DNA from: Pacificispira spongiicola
GTDB taxonomy: Bacteria > Pseudomonadota > Alphaproteobacteria > UBA8366 > Aestuariispiraceae
Direction: 5' to 3'
Assembly: GCF_012926505.1 (NCBI RefSeq)
Contig: NZ_JABBNT010000001.1
Coordinates: 682,001-746,000, forward strand
DNA length: 64,000 nucleotides
The notes beneath the pieces are model-generated. The model worked only from the letters and a program-made list of their open reading frames with translations. It searched no databases and had not been told where the DNA came from. Shown piece by piece: positions 1-8,702 of the stretch. Position numbers and translations under genes: made by a program. Every line of letters begins with the position of its first letter. Position 1 is the first letter of the stretch.

Positions 1-1019
1 TCGTCCCCCAATCCGGACTTTCAGGCACCAGCCCCAATCCGAAATACCCGAGAGTCCCCAGCAGGATCGTCGTGTAGCCGATCCGTAGACACGCATCGAC
101 GATCAACGGGCCGCGGGCATTGGGCAGGATTTCCCATAGCGCCACATACCAGGCGATTTCGCCCCGCGTCTGGGCGGCGGCCACATAATCGCGCGTCGCG
201 ATATCCATGGTCAGGCCGCGCACGATGCGGAACACGCCGGGACTGGACGCGAAGACAACCGCAACGAAGATGTTCAGCTCGTTCGGTTCCAGCGACAGGA
301 TTCCGAACGGATCCGCGTCGAAGACAAGGCTGATATAAACCCAGCCACCGAACACCAGAACGATTACCGATTGGACGGCCAGCAATTGCGGTCGTTCCCT
401 GTATCGGCTGTAGAACAGCGTCAGGAAGAAGATCACCGGGAACAGGAAGAAAACGCCGGCCATGACCTGCGGCAACGCCGTTTCGCGGATACCCGGCGTC
501 ACCAACAGGTAGAACAGCAGGATCACCGGGAAGGCGAGCACGAGATTGGCCAGGAAGGACAGGACCGTGTCCACCTTCCCTTTATAGTACCCGGCGGGCA
601 GGCCCAGCGAGATACCGACGACGAAGGCGAACATCGTCGCAGCCGGCGCAATGACCAGCACGATCTGACTTCCGTGGATGACGCGGCTGAATACGTCGCG
701 CCCGAACTTGTCGCCGCCGAAGAACTGAACCAGACCGCTTTCCGGTTCGATCACACCGGGCAACTGGTTCTTCAGGGCCGCGAATTGTTCCAACGGGTGG
801 AAGGGAGCAACGATATCGGCGTAGAGCGCCGCGAACAGCCAGAAGAACACGATGAACAGGCCGACGATCCCCATCGGGTTTTCGTAAATCCGGCCATAGA
901 GAGAGAGCTTCTTCTGGAACTTCCAACTCAAGCCCATGATGATGGCAATGGAAAGCCAGACGGGCCAAAGGCACGTAAGGATTCCCAGGATGATATCCGT
1001 GAAACCGACATATTCCATG
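1..1019 (-). CDS. Peptide-type ABC transporter permease (DppC/OppC-like), 3' end outside window
   Basis: Inner-membrane permease of an oligopeptide/dipeptide-type ABC importer. About 339 residues are visible from ATG at 1019, and the frame is still open at base 1. Several hydrophobic segments are visible. The motif FFGGDKFGRDVFSRV near residue 115 is typical of DppC proteins (family GTDxxGRDxxSR). A cytoplasmic EAA-type loop lies near residues 277-310 (YVAAAQTRG through LPNARGPLIVD). It follows the DppB-like gene by 3 bp on the same strand, so the binding protein and two permeases form one operon. The ATPase genes would lie beyond the left edge. The N-terminus is longer than usual because an extra hydrophobic helix precedes the normal first one. 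The substrate is unknown. Confidence 0.9.
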
Positions 1020-1022
1020 GGA

Positions 1023-2060
1023 TTACCTCACGCGGATTCGGGGGTTGAGATAGGCGTAGCCGACATCTGAAATCAACTGCGTCAGCAAGACCACCAGAAC
1101 GGAAACGATCGAACAGCTGAGCAGCAGGTCGATATCGTTGTTCCCGGCCGCTTCAACCAGCAGCCACCCGAATCCCTGGTAGCGGAACATGACTTCCACG
1201 ATCACGACCCCGGTCAGCAGCCACGGGAATTGCAGCATGATCACCGTGAATGGTGCGATCAGGGCGTTGCGCAAGGCATGTTTCAGAACCACGGTACGGA
1301 AATTCAGCCCCTTCAAGCGCGCGGTCCGAATGTATTGGGACACCATGACTTCCGCCATGGAGGCGCGGGTCATGCGCGCGATATAGCCCATGCCGTAGAT
1401 CGACATGGTCATCACCGGCAGCGCGAAATTGTAGAAGGTGACCCCGTCCCGCGTCGCCGTCGCCGCCGACCCGTTCAAGATCCCCAACCAGGATGCGAAA
1501 ATGACCGCGAAGACGATCCCCGACACATATTCGGGCGTCGCGGTCGACGTGATGGACAGAACCGATAACGACCGATCCAGTTTCGACCCTTCGCGCATAC
1601 CCGCCAGCACACCGATGAGCAGGGCCGACGGGACCATGGTCAGCATCACCCAGAACATCAGCACGCCCGTATGCCCAAGGGCCGGCAACAATCGATCCGC
1701 CACCGTCGTCCGGAAGGCCGTGGAACAGCCCAGATCGCCCTGAATCACGCCCGAAAACACCGGTTCCGACGCTTCGTCGCAGAAGCTGAAGCGCGGTTTC
1801 GGCTCTCCGGTTTCGACATCCCGCGACGGTGGTTTTTCCCAAACGCCCAGCCATTGGCCGTAACGTTCCAGGAACGGTTCCCGGTATCCGTTGTACACCA
1901 GCCAGCGTTCGATCATTTCGTCACTGGCGCGCATATTCGTCTGACTGATCGACAGCTTGCGCAGGTTCGGTTCCAAATTGACGAGATAAAATACGACGAA
2001 GGTCAAACAGAGCATCGTCAAAAGCATGGTGCCGAGGCGAACCGACAAGAATCGTAGCAT
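1023..2060 (-). CDS. Peptide-type ABC transporter permease (DppB/OppB-like)
   Basis: First permease of the importer, 345 residues. The start MLRFLSVRLGTML is followed at once by a membrane helix, as in DppB. A periplasmic segment of roughly 100 residues (about 35-130) separates helix 1 from the core, and it is long for the family. The core has helices from about 135 onward, with an EAA loop near residues 240-270 (YIRTARLKGL through LRNALIAP). It lies 147 bp downstream of the binding protein and 3 bp before the second permease. An extended periplasmic loop is known in some DppB relatives. The transported solute cannot be told from the sequence. Confidence 0.92.
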   Translation of the reverse strand: MLRFLSVRLGTMLLTMLCLTFVVFYLVNLEPNLRKLSISQTNMRASDEMIERWLVYNGYREPFLERYGQWLGVWEKPPSRDVETGEPKPRFSFCDEASEPVFSGVIQGDLGCSTAFRTTVADRLLPALGHTGVLMFWVMLTMVPSALLIGVLAGMREGSKLDRSLSVLSITSTATPEYVSGIVFAVIFASWLGILNGSAATATRDGVTFYNFALPVMTMSIYGMGYIARMTRASMAEVMVSQYIRTARLKGLNFRTVVLKHALRNALIAPFTVIMLQFPWLLTGVVIVEVMFRYQGFGWLLVEAAGNNDIDLLLSCSIVSVLVVLLTQLISDVGYAYLNPRIRVR

Positions 2061-2207
2061 GCGAGCCTCCGAAACCCAAAAAATGCGAGGCCGGATCGGG
2101 AAGAACTGTAGTGTTCCAGGAACGGAACGGTGCGAAACCCGGCGACCGCAAATGCAGCCTAAAGCAAAAAGGGAGGGACCCTTGCGGACCCCTCCCCTTG
2201 GCTAAGA

Positions 2208-3866
2208 TCAGGCTTCGTCCAGCCAAACCTTGGCGAAATGCATCTCATAGGACTGATGCATGCCGTAATTCTTGACCGATGTCGCGTAGTGGCAGAACAG
2301 GGACCGCCAATACGGCTGGATGATGATACCGCTGCTCTGCAGAATCGTTTCAACCTGCTCCATCACCTCACGCCGCTTGTCCGCATCGGCGATGGTCAGC
2401 GCCTTTTCAAGGGCCGCATCGAATTCGGGATCGGAATAGGCGCATTCGTTCCACGCCTCACCGGAACGATAGGCCAGCGCAATGACCTGGACGCCCAGCG
2501 GACGCATGTTCCAGTTCGTGATCGAATACGGATATTTCGTCCAATCGTTCCAGAAGGTCGACCCGGGCAGGATCGTGCGCTTCACCTTGATACCGGCTTC
2601 ACGCAGCTGTGCGGCGATCGCATCCCCGGTATTTCGGCGATAATCGTCGTCGATGGTGATCAGTTCATGCTCGAAATCCGCCTGACCGGCTTCTTCCATC
2701 AGGGCCTTCGCCTTGGCGATATCGCGCTTCAGCGGGGGCAGTTCGAAATATTCCGGATGAATCGGCGCGACATGGTGGTTTTCCGCCACGGTCCCGGCAC
2801 CGTTAATGCCCAGTTGCAGGATAACATTGTTGTCGACCGCGAGCTGGAGCGCCTGACGAACGCGAACGTCGTCATAGGGTGCATTGTCGATATTCGTCCG
2901 GCAGACCACGGTGCTCGCCGTCGATACTTCGGATTTCACATAGCCGTCGATCGTGTCCATGACTTCCACGAAATCCGCAGTGGTTTCGTAGTTCACATGA
3001 ACTTCGCCCGCTTCGAACGCCGCGATCTTCGCGGCCGGATCGGTGCCGTAGTCGGTCCAGACAACGCCGTCCAGCATGACATCGCCGCCCCACCATGCGC
3101 CGTTTTCCCGGCGTTTGACTTCCGCGCGGGACCCGACTTCCAGGCCGACCAGTTCGAACGGGCCGGTGCCGACCGGCGCTTCGGACAGCTTGCCGCCCAT
3201 CTTGTCGAAATCGCGATGAACGATCAGGGCCGGATAGTCGACCATGCCCGGAATGATCGTGATATCCGGATTCGGCAGGGACAGTTTGACCGTGTAATCG
3301 TCGACCTTGGTAATCGCGCCGTCGAGCGCCTTGCCGGCATCGGCATCGACCAGGGACGCCATACGACCGGCCATGGAGTTGCCTTCGACACTCTTGTCGC
3401 ACCAGCGCGTGATGTTGAAGACGACATCATCGGCGTTGAACGTGTCGCCGTTGTTCCAGGTCACACCCTTGCGGACATGCAGGACATATTCGGTCGCGTC
3501 TTCGTTCACGTCCCAGCTTTCCAGCAGGTACGGCTCGAACGTGAAGTCGCGGGTATACAGCACCAGCGGTTCAACGATTTGACGGGCGACGTTGCCCATT
3601 TCGGACCAGTCGAAGGTCCGCGGGTCATCGACGCGGCGGACGTTCATTTCGACGCTCAGGGTCCCACCCTTCTTCGGCGTATCGGCGGCCTTCGCTTCCT
3701 TGGGCGCGGTCAGCCCCAGCATCGTGTATGCCGTGGCGGTCGACGCGCCGAAGGCCGTCGCTAGCGCCAGGAACTCCCGGCGGTCCATCGCGCCTTCCCG
3801 GGCTTCCTTGGCCCAGCTGCCGATAGCTTTGTGCAGTGGATTGCCTTTGCGATCCGTAAATTTCAT
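2208..3866 (-). CDS. ABC transporter substrate-binding protein, peptide-type (SBP_bac_5)
   Basis: Periplasmic solute receptor of the importer, 552 residues, which is normal for the SBP_bac_5 family. The start is ATG 3866, preceded by a clear ribosome site (AGGGAG..AAGGA); an upstream in-frame extension has no such site. A twin-arginine export signal is visible at residues 28-46 ([15 protein letters not shown] followed by a hydrophobic run), preceded by a long charged n-region. This suggests Tat export, as seen in other alphaproteobacterial peptide-type receptors. The body carries the family features, including [20 protein letters not shown] near residue 115 and a Tyr/Trp-rich C-terminal lobe. 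It is the first gene of the operon with both permeases. The ligand is unknown; peptides, opines or similar are possible. Confidence 0.9.
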   Translation of the reverse strand: MKFTDRKGNPLHKAIGSWAKEAREGAMDRREFLALATAFGASTATAYTMLGLTAPKEAKAADTPKKGGTLSVEMNVRRVDDPRTFDWSEMGNVARQIVEPLVLYTRDFTFEPYLLESWDVNEDATEYVLHVRKGVTWNNGDTFNADDVVFNITRWCDKSVEGNSMAGRMASLVDADAGKALDGAITKVDDYTVKLSLPNPDITIIPGMVDYPALIVHRDFDKMGGKLSEAPVGTGPFELVGLEVGSRAEVKRRENGAWWGGDVMLDGVVWTDYGTDPAAKIAAFEAGEVHVNYETTADFVEVMDTIDGYVKSEVSTASTVVCRTNIDNAPYDDVRVRQALQLAVDNNVILQLGINGAGTVAENHHVAPIHPEYFELPPLKRDIAKAKALMEEAGQADFEHELITIDDDYRRNTGDAIAAQLREAGIKVKRTILPGSTFWNDWTKYPYSITNWNMRPLGVQVIALAYRSGEAWNECAYSDPEFDAALEKALTIADADKRREVMEQVETILQSSGIIIQPYWRSLFCHYATSVKNYGMHQSYEMHFAKVWLDEA

Positions 3867-4194
3867 TCCTTGTCTCCCTGACCGTCCAACGGACTTTCCG
3901 TGATAGATAGCGCAACAGGCGGACATCCCGCCTGTGCAAAGGTTTCGTCGGTGAACACCCCACTCCCTGTCGACTGACCCGCCGCCCCTCTTGACCGAGA
4001 GGTCTGTCCGGTTGCCGCCTTGTCGTGTCCGACCGGTAAAGTACCGAACGGCTTAGACGCGCCGGACCCGGGACTGAACGGGCCTTTGTCTTCGACTGCC
4101 CCCGTTTCTGTTGGAAGCACTCTTGAGAAGATTGGTGGAGAATGCCCCGCGCGTATGCCGAAAAAGCCGCAATAAATGTGCACAGAACCGCAAA
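3867..4194. other. Intergenic region upstream of the ABC transporter operon
   Basis: This 328-bp gap separates the binding-protein start from the end of the GlxA-type regulator gene. No open frame with a credible start was found on either strand. It presumably holds the promoter of the transporter operon (minus strand), but I cannot pick a convincing -35/-10 pair. Only short weak inverted repeats are visible, for example an AGGCGG/CCCGCCT pair near 3914-3931. Confidence 0.5.
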
Positions 4195-5199
4195 CTAACC
4201 GATTTTCCAAAATTTCGCACCGACATTGCGATAAACGCGCGGGGTCATGCCATAAAGCGATTTGAACCCCCTGGCGAAACTGGAGCTGTTGGAGAATCCG
4301 CTGGCGACCGCGATTTCGCTGATGCTGAGGCTGGTTCCGATCAACAGGTCCTGCGCACGGCGGTATCTTAAGGTCAGATAGAACTGAATCGTGGTCTTGC
4401 CCGTTTCCCGCCGGAAAACGCGCTCCAGCGTATCGACCGAGAGGCCGAGCTGCCCGGCAATTTGATTGGCGGAGAGCGGCTCCTCGACATTCTGTTCCAT
4501 CAGATCGACCGCGCGCAGCACCCGCGCGTCACGGGCGCCGGTTCGGATCCCCGTCGTATACCGATCCCCCCCGCGCACCGATCGATACCGGCTGTGCATG
4601 AACCATTCCGCGACGGCCATGGCCAGTTCGGTGCCGTGATCGATTTCCATCATCGCCAGCATCATGTCCAGCGACCCGACGCCGCCCGCGGATGTAAACC
4701 GGTCGCGATCGATGACGAACAGATCGCGGGAACAGTCGATATGGGGAAACGCTTCCCGAAAGGACGATTGGACCCGCCAATGCAATGTGCAGCGATACCC
4801 TTCCATCAATCCGGCACGGGCCAGAAAGAACGCCCCGTCCGACACGGCGCCGATCGCCGCGCCGCGCCGCTGTTCCCGCCGCATCCACGAAAGCGATGTT
4901 GCGGAGCCGAATTCATGCGCCTCAACACCCGATACAACGACGATACGATCGACGGACGGCGCGGCCCCGGCGACGCAATCCGCCTTCACCTCCAACCCGC
5001 AGGACGCCCGGGGCCGAAGTTCGGATGCGGAAACGGTCGTCCATTTGTAAAGCTTCAACCCGGTTACGGTATTGGCGACGCGCAGCGCATCGATCAATCC
5101 GCTATAGGCCAGTATCGGGAAATTCGGCAGAACGAGAATACCCCAGTGCACCTCTCTGGGATTGTCGACATTCAGATCCGGCATTTCCACCGTCGCCAC
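4195..5199 (-). CDS. GlxA family AraC-type transcriptional regulator
   Basis: DNA-binding regulator, 334 residues. The N-terminal half (about 15-185) has the DJ-1/PfpI amidotransferase-like fold of GlxA regulators (WGILVLPNFPILAYSGLIDALRVAN). The C-terminal AraC helix-turn-helix domain (about 230-330) contains LSANQIAGQLGLSVDTLERVFRRETG and the second helix pair ending in GFSNSSSFARGFKSLYG. GTG 5199 is the chosen start because a strong GGAGGGGAGG lies 8 nt upstream; an ATG at 5184 is the alternative. Proteins of this type control arginine, glycine betaine or carnitine catabolism in relatives. The gene sits 21 bp downstream of an aminotransferase on the same strand and next to the ABC importer, so control of one or both is a reasonable inference. 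The effector is unknown. Confidence 0.9.
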   Translation of the reverse strand: MATVEMPDLNVDNPREVHWGILVLPNFPILAYSGLIDALRVANTVTGLKLYKWTTVSASELRPRASCGLEVKADCVAGAAPSVDRIVVVSGVEAHEFGSATSLSWMRREQRRGAAIGAVSDGAFFLARAGLMEGYRCTLHWRVQSSFREAFPHIDCSRDLFVIDRDRFTSAGGVGSLDMMLAMMEIDHGTELAMAVAEWFMHSRYRSVRGGDRYTTGIRTGARDARVLRAVDLMEQNVEEPLSANQIAGQLGLSVDTLERVFRRETGKTTIQFYLTLRYRRAQDLLIGTSLSISEIAVASGFSNSSSFARGFKSLYGMTPRVYRNVGAKFWKIG

Positions 5200-5220
5200 G
5201 GGCCGGGCCTCCCCTCCGCG

Positions 5221-6393
5221 CTAAAATTCAGCCAATCGCCGTCCCAGATCGGCGATACCGTCCTCGTCCACATTCGCGAAAGCGGCCCGCAGATAGCGTT
5301 CCTGACCGTCGCCGAAGATCGGACCGGGCAGCATGAAGACCGCCTGTTCGCGGACCAGCGCCCGCGCCACGTCCTTTGCCCCGCGATCTGGATACGGATG
5401 TTCGATATAGGCGAAGAACGCGCCGCGCGACACCAACCGGAACCCGCCCGGCGTCCCGGCGAAGGCGGCATCCAGCGCCACGACCCGACGCATCATGTCA
5501 TCCCGCCGCGCGCCTTTCCAGGCATCGAGGTGGTCGATCCCGTACAGCGCCGCCAATTGTCCGATATGGCTGGGGCAGATCGTGATCGTATCCGCGATCT
5601 TGCCGATCGCCTCCATCAGCACCGGCCCGGCGGCCAGCGCCCCGACGCGATAGCCGGTCAGACTGTAGGCCTTCGAGAAACTGTACAGATGGACGAAATG
5701 ATCGCGCCATGCCGGATCCTGGAACAGACGATGCGGGACGGTGCCTTCAGGCAGAAAGTCCTGATAGGTTTCGTCCACCAGCAGCGCAATGTTCCGGCGC
5801 TTCGTCAGGTCCAGGAACGCCTCCAGCACCTCGGTCGGATAGGTCGTGCCCGTCGGATTGTTCGGCGTGACCAGCAGGATCGCCCGGGTGCGGTCGGTGA
5901 TCAGCCTTTCCGCCCGCGCCGGGTCGGGCAGCAGCCCGCCGTCCCCAGCCTCGCACGGCAGCGCGACCGGCGTAATGCCCTGCATCGTGCACCACATGGT
6001 GTGATTGAAGTAGTAGGGTTCCGCCACCAGGATTTCGTCACCCGGTCCGGCCAGCGCCAAAACGGCCATGCAGAAGGCGTGGTTGCCGCCCGCCGTGATG
6101 GCCACTTCCGATTCCCAAACCGGCGCGTCGTAGGTTTCGGACAGGCGGCTGGCAAAACGCTTGCGAAGCGTCTCCAAGCCCAGGATCGGCGTGTAGAATG
6201 CCGTTACCGGATCCAAGATTGCCTTGCTCATCGCCTCCCGCAGACTTTCCGCCGGTGGATAGCTGGGTACGGCTTGCGCCAGATTCAGCAAGGGCCGGTC
6301 CGGCGTCACGCCCGCTTCCGGCAGCCAGGACATGGCTTCGGGGATCGGCGGTTCGGCGGTTGCGTCGATGAAGGGATTGATTCTGATGGCCAT
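5221..6393 (-). CDS. PLP-dependent aminotransferase, class I/II
   Basis: Cytoplasmic fold-type I aminotransferase, 390 residues. ATG 6393 is preferred over an upstream TTG because GAGG lies 7 nt upstream. Visible features are the aspartate-aminotransferase-like N-terminus (YPPAESLREAM), the PNNPTGT motif (VTPNNPTGTTYP) near residue 175, the cofactor-binding region VDETYQDFL near 205, the Schiff-base lysine in YSFSKAYSLTGYRVG near 245, and the substrate-carboxylate arginine region near the C-terminus (RYLRAAFANV). The substrate cannot be set from sequence. Co-orientation with the GlxA-type regulator and the nearby peptide-type importer suggests catabolism of an imported amino compound; this is inference. 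Confidence 0.9.
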   Translation of the reverse strand: MAIRINPFIDATAEPPIPEAMSWLPEAGVTPDRPLLNLAQAVPSYPPAESLREAMSKAILDPVTAFYTPILGLETLRKRFASRLSETYDAPVWESEVAITAGGNHAFCMAVLALAGPGDEILVAEPYYFNHTMWCTMQGITPVALPCEAGDGGLLPDPARAERLITDRTRAILLVTPNNPTGTTYPTEVLEAFLDLTKRRNIALLVDETYQDFLPEGTVPHRLFQDPAWRDHFVHLYSFSKAYSLTGYRVGALAAGPVLMEAIGKIADTITICPSHIGQLAALYGIDHLDAWKGARRDDMMRRVVALDAAFAGTPGGFRLVSRGAFFAYIEHPYPDRGAKDVARALVREQAVFMLPGPIFGDGQERYLRAAFANVDEDGIADLGRRLAEF

Positions 6394-6532
6394 GGGAAAC
6401 CTCAACGATCGAATTGCCGGGAGAGTGACCCGTCACCCCGCCTCCCGCAAGCGCGGATACACTTGCCCCACCCCGACGATTGCCCTTTCCGTCGAATCGC
6501 CGCGAATTTGATCTTCCTGGAGAGAAGCGACC

Positions 6533-6787
6533 ATGGCCGACGACATCGAAAAAATCATCGCGAAAGCGATCAAGAGCGCCGACCGATCCATCTTCGGCGA
6601 GGATTATACGAAACAGGCCAAGGCGGTCGTGAAGGCGGTGAACGGCGCCGGTTGGGCAATCGTTCCGACGCAGCCGGACGAGGCTGCGGTCAAGGCCGGG
6701 ATGGAACAGATCGAAGCCGGACGCTATCGTCCGACGGAACTGATCAAGGCGCTTTACACATCCATGGTCCGTGCGGCGCGGCTATAG
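6533..6787 (+). CDS. Small conserved protein of unknown function
   Basis: Predicted protein of 84 residues starting MADDIEKIIAKAIKSADRS. It has no signal peptide or membrane segment, and it is mostly amphipathic helix by composition. The start is supported by GGAGAGAAG about 7 nt upstream. Its 3' end overlaps the dusA 3' end by 34 bp on the opposite strand, which constrains both tails. I recall similar short alphaproteobacterial proteins with no assigned role but cannot name the family with confidence. Codon use matches its neighbours, which supports it being real. Confidence 0.7.
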   Translation: MADDIEKIIAKAIKSADRSIFGEDYTKQAKAVVKAVNGAGWAIVPTQPDEAAVKAGMEQIEAGRYRPTELIKALYTSMVRAARL

Positions 6788-7770
6788 TCTTCATCCGGGT
6801 CGGGCACCAACGCCAGGGCTTGCCGCACCACGCCCGGTCCCGCCGCCGCGCCATAGGCATTTTCACTGAGATAGCGCCGCCATTGCCGCGCGCCCGGCAA
6901 TCCGTTGAACAGGCCCAGTATATGACGCGTGATATGGTGAAGAGCCGTTCCCGCCGTCACTTCCCGTTCGATATAGGGTAGCAGATCCCTCACGATGTCA
7001 TGGCGACTGCGGGGCGGCGTGTCGTCCCCGTAAATCGCGGCATCCGCTTCGGCCAGACAATACGGGTCCTGATAGGCCGCACGACCGATCATCACGCCGT
7101 CCAGCCCGGCGTCGATCAGCGCCTTGGCGTCGGCGATCGTCTTCACCCCGCCATTAAGCGAGATCGATAGGTCGGGAAAGTCTTGTTTCAGCCGATGAAC
7201 GACATCGTATTTCAACGGCGGGATTTCCCGGTTTTCCTTGGGACTCAACCCTGCCAACACCGCGATCCGCGCATGCACGATGAAAGTGTCGCACCCGCCC
7301 GCCCGAACGGTGTCGATGAAATGCGTCAGGTCGTCATAGCCTTCGCGGCCGTCGATGCCGATCCTGTGTTTCACCGTGACCGGGATCGATACGGTATCCC
7401 GCATCGCCGCGACACAATCGCGGACCAGCGCGGGGTCGGCCATCAGACAGGCGCCGAAGAACCCGTTCTGCACCCGATCCGACGGACAGCCGACATTCAG
7501 GTTCACCTCGTCATACCCGGCGTCTTCGACCAGCCGCGCCGACTGCGCCAGCGCCACCGGATCGGACCCGCCCAACTGGCACGCGACCGGGTGTTCCGAC
7601 GGATCGAAACGCAGGTGCCGTTCAGCATCGCCGTGGATCAGCGCCCCCGTCGTGATCATTTCCGTATACAGCAAAGCATGCCGCGTGATCAGGCGCAGGA
7701 AGTATCGGTCGAACCGGTCCGTCCAATCCATCATCGGCGCTATACTGAGACGTCGGTCCAAATCTGGCAT
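6754..7770 (-). CDS. dusA: tRNA-dihydrouridine synthase A
   Basis: FMN-dependent enzyme that reduces uridine in the D-loop of tRNA (positions 20/20a in DusA enzymes). It has 338 residues, standard for the family. The N-terminus (LSIAPMMDWTDRFDRYFLR) is diagnostic of DusA. The catalytic cysteine is in LNVGCPSDRVQNGFFGACLM near residue 98. The FMN and tRNA-binding motifs are present (TVKHRIGID, then GLSPKENREIPPLKYD, then SLNGGVKT). The stretch before GLSPKENR reads HARIAVLA rather than the HARKAWL of the E. coli enzyme, a conservative lineage difference. It is a single gene with no obvious operon partner. Confidence 0.96.
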   Translation of the reverse strand: MPDLDRRLSIAPMMDWTDRFDRYFLRLITRHALLYTEMITTGALIHGDAERHLRFDPSEHPVACQLGGSDPVALAQSARLVEDAGYDEVNLNVGCPSDRVQNGFFGACLMADPALVRDCVAAMRDTVSIPVTVKHRIGIDGREGYDDLTHFIDTVRAGGCDTFIVHARIAVLAGLSPKENREIPPLKYDVVHRLKQDFPDLSISLNGGVKTIADAKALIDAGLDGVMIGRAAYQDPYCLAEADAAIYGDDTPPRSRHDIVRDLLPYIEREVTAGTALHHITRHILGLFNGLPGARQWRRYLSENAYGAAAGPGVVRQALALVPDPDEDYSRAARTMDV

Positions 7771-7835
7771 GGGTCCAATCGTTTGTAGCCGCGAAGTCGC
7801 GTCCTTCTACAACGATAATACCCTTGGTCCAAATT

Positions 7836-8432
7836 TTAACGGAGGACCAGCCGTTCCAGGATCGGGCGGAAGGCTTCGACATCCGGCAGGGGCATGTCCG
7901 GCGTTTTCGCGCCGTCGTCGCAACGCCGCAGGATGACCGCATCCTCGTAGTATAGAGATTTGCGAAAGTCGGCCATGCCCGCATCGTCGAACGGGCCGCC
8001 CTGCAATTGCAGGCTACGCACGGACGCCGGAGACAGGCCCGCGAAATAGTCCGGGTCTTCGGCACAGAGGTAGCGTTTCGCGTCGACATGCAGGCGCACC
8101 GGTTCCGATACTTCCGGCGGGAAGAAACGGGCCAGGAAGTCCGACCCCACGACCTCGTGCCGGGAATCGACACCGGTCAGGGCACAGTCCTTCGCATAGG
8201 AATGCAGGTAGTGCCCGACATCGTGCAGCAGCGCCGCCGCCGTCAGACTGTCGCGGCCTTCCAATTGATCGGCCAGGATCGCGCTTTGGATCGCGTGTTC
8301 CCCCTGACGGACAGCTTCGCCCAGATATTCCTTGTCACCGGACAGGCGGAACAGGTCGAAGATGAAATCGACGACCGTCTCCTTGGTCACCGTATCGGGA
8401 TCGGTCGGCAATGTATCGCGGATGGCAGTCAT
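7836..8432 (-). CDS. HD-domain protein, PhnZ/TmpB-like mixed-valent diiron oxygenase family
   Basis: Cytoplasmic HD-domain protein, 198 residues. The metal ligands expected of an HD fold are visible: H46, H70-D71, H74, H92 and a C-terminal RRCDDGAK (D near 172). It also has Y36-L-G-E39 and HVDAKRYLCA (115-124), which match the active-site tyrosine/glutamate pair and the lysine motif I recall for PhnZ, the oxygenase that cleaves the C-P bond of 2-amino-1-hydroxyethylphosphonate. That makes an oxygenase more likely than a phosphohydrolase. No phosphonate gene (PhnY, PhnW, PhnX, transporter) is nearby, so the substrate is open. Confidence 0.8.
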   Translation of the reverse strand: MTAIRDTLPTDPDTVTKETVVDFIFDLFRLSGDKEYLGEAVRQGEHAIQSAILADQLEGRDSLTAAALLHDVGHYLHSYAKDCALTGVDSRHEVVGSDFLARFFPPEVSEPVRLHVDAKRYLCAEDPDYFAGLSPASVRSLQLQGGPFDDAGMADFRKSLYYEDAVILRRCDDGAKTPDMPLPDVEAFRPILERLVLR

Positions 8433-8571
8433 GGGGTTTCCTCGGGTCTATCCTTCACCGCAACGGTCGGTGTTCCGGTTACCGTAGCCGTAGCATGACC
8501 GCCCGCCCCCCGATACCGCGCTTCGTTGACAATTTGATGGATGAATTTCGAACCGGTCGGACCGTTATGAT

Positions 8572-8600
8572 CTTGTACCGGTCATCCCGTTTACCCATAT
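8572..8600 (+). promoter_or_regulatory. Candidate RpoH (sigma-32) heat-shock promoter of clpB
   Basis: CTTG at 8572-8575 and CCCATAT at 8594-8600 are separated by 18 nt, close to the alphaproteobacterial RpoH pattern (CTTG, about 17-18 nt, C-rich CCCAT-type -10). It lies about 100 bp upstream of clpB on the coding strand, and clpB is a classic RpoH target. The start of transcription was not determined. Confidence 0.7.
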
Positions 8601-8702
8601 CTTTTTTGTGGATGCCGCAAAGCGGGTTCACACTGTAAATTGGTACAACTCCAAAACCGGTCTTGCCTCGAAGAGGGAGACGGAATCGAGAGGTTGATAG
8701 AC

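Noticed and set aside
582-974. Arg/His-rich minus-strand open frame inside the DppC-like gene
   Set aside because: It is a shifted reading of the permease gene. The real permease frame on the same strand has clear membrane helices and the EAA loop, so this is a shadow.
29-1019. Idea that the left ABC operon is a nickel or microcin transporter
   Set aside because: Only the binding protein and permeases are visible and the binding protein gives no diagnostic residues, so no substrate is claimed.
4462-6981. Very long plus-strand open frame (839 codons) over the GlxA regulator and aminotransferase
   Set aside because: The opposite strand encodes two complete, well-recognised proteins with ribosome sites. 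The plus-strand translation is rich in Arg, Gln, His and Pro with no domain, which is typical of antisense shadows in GC-rich DNA.
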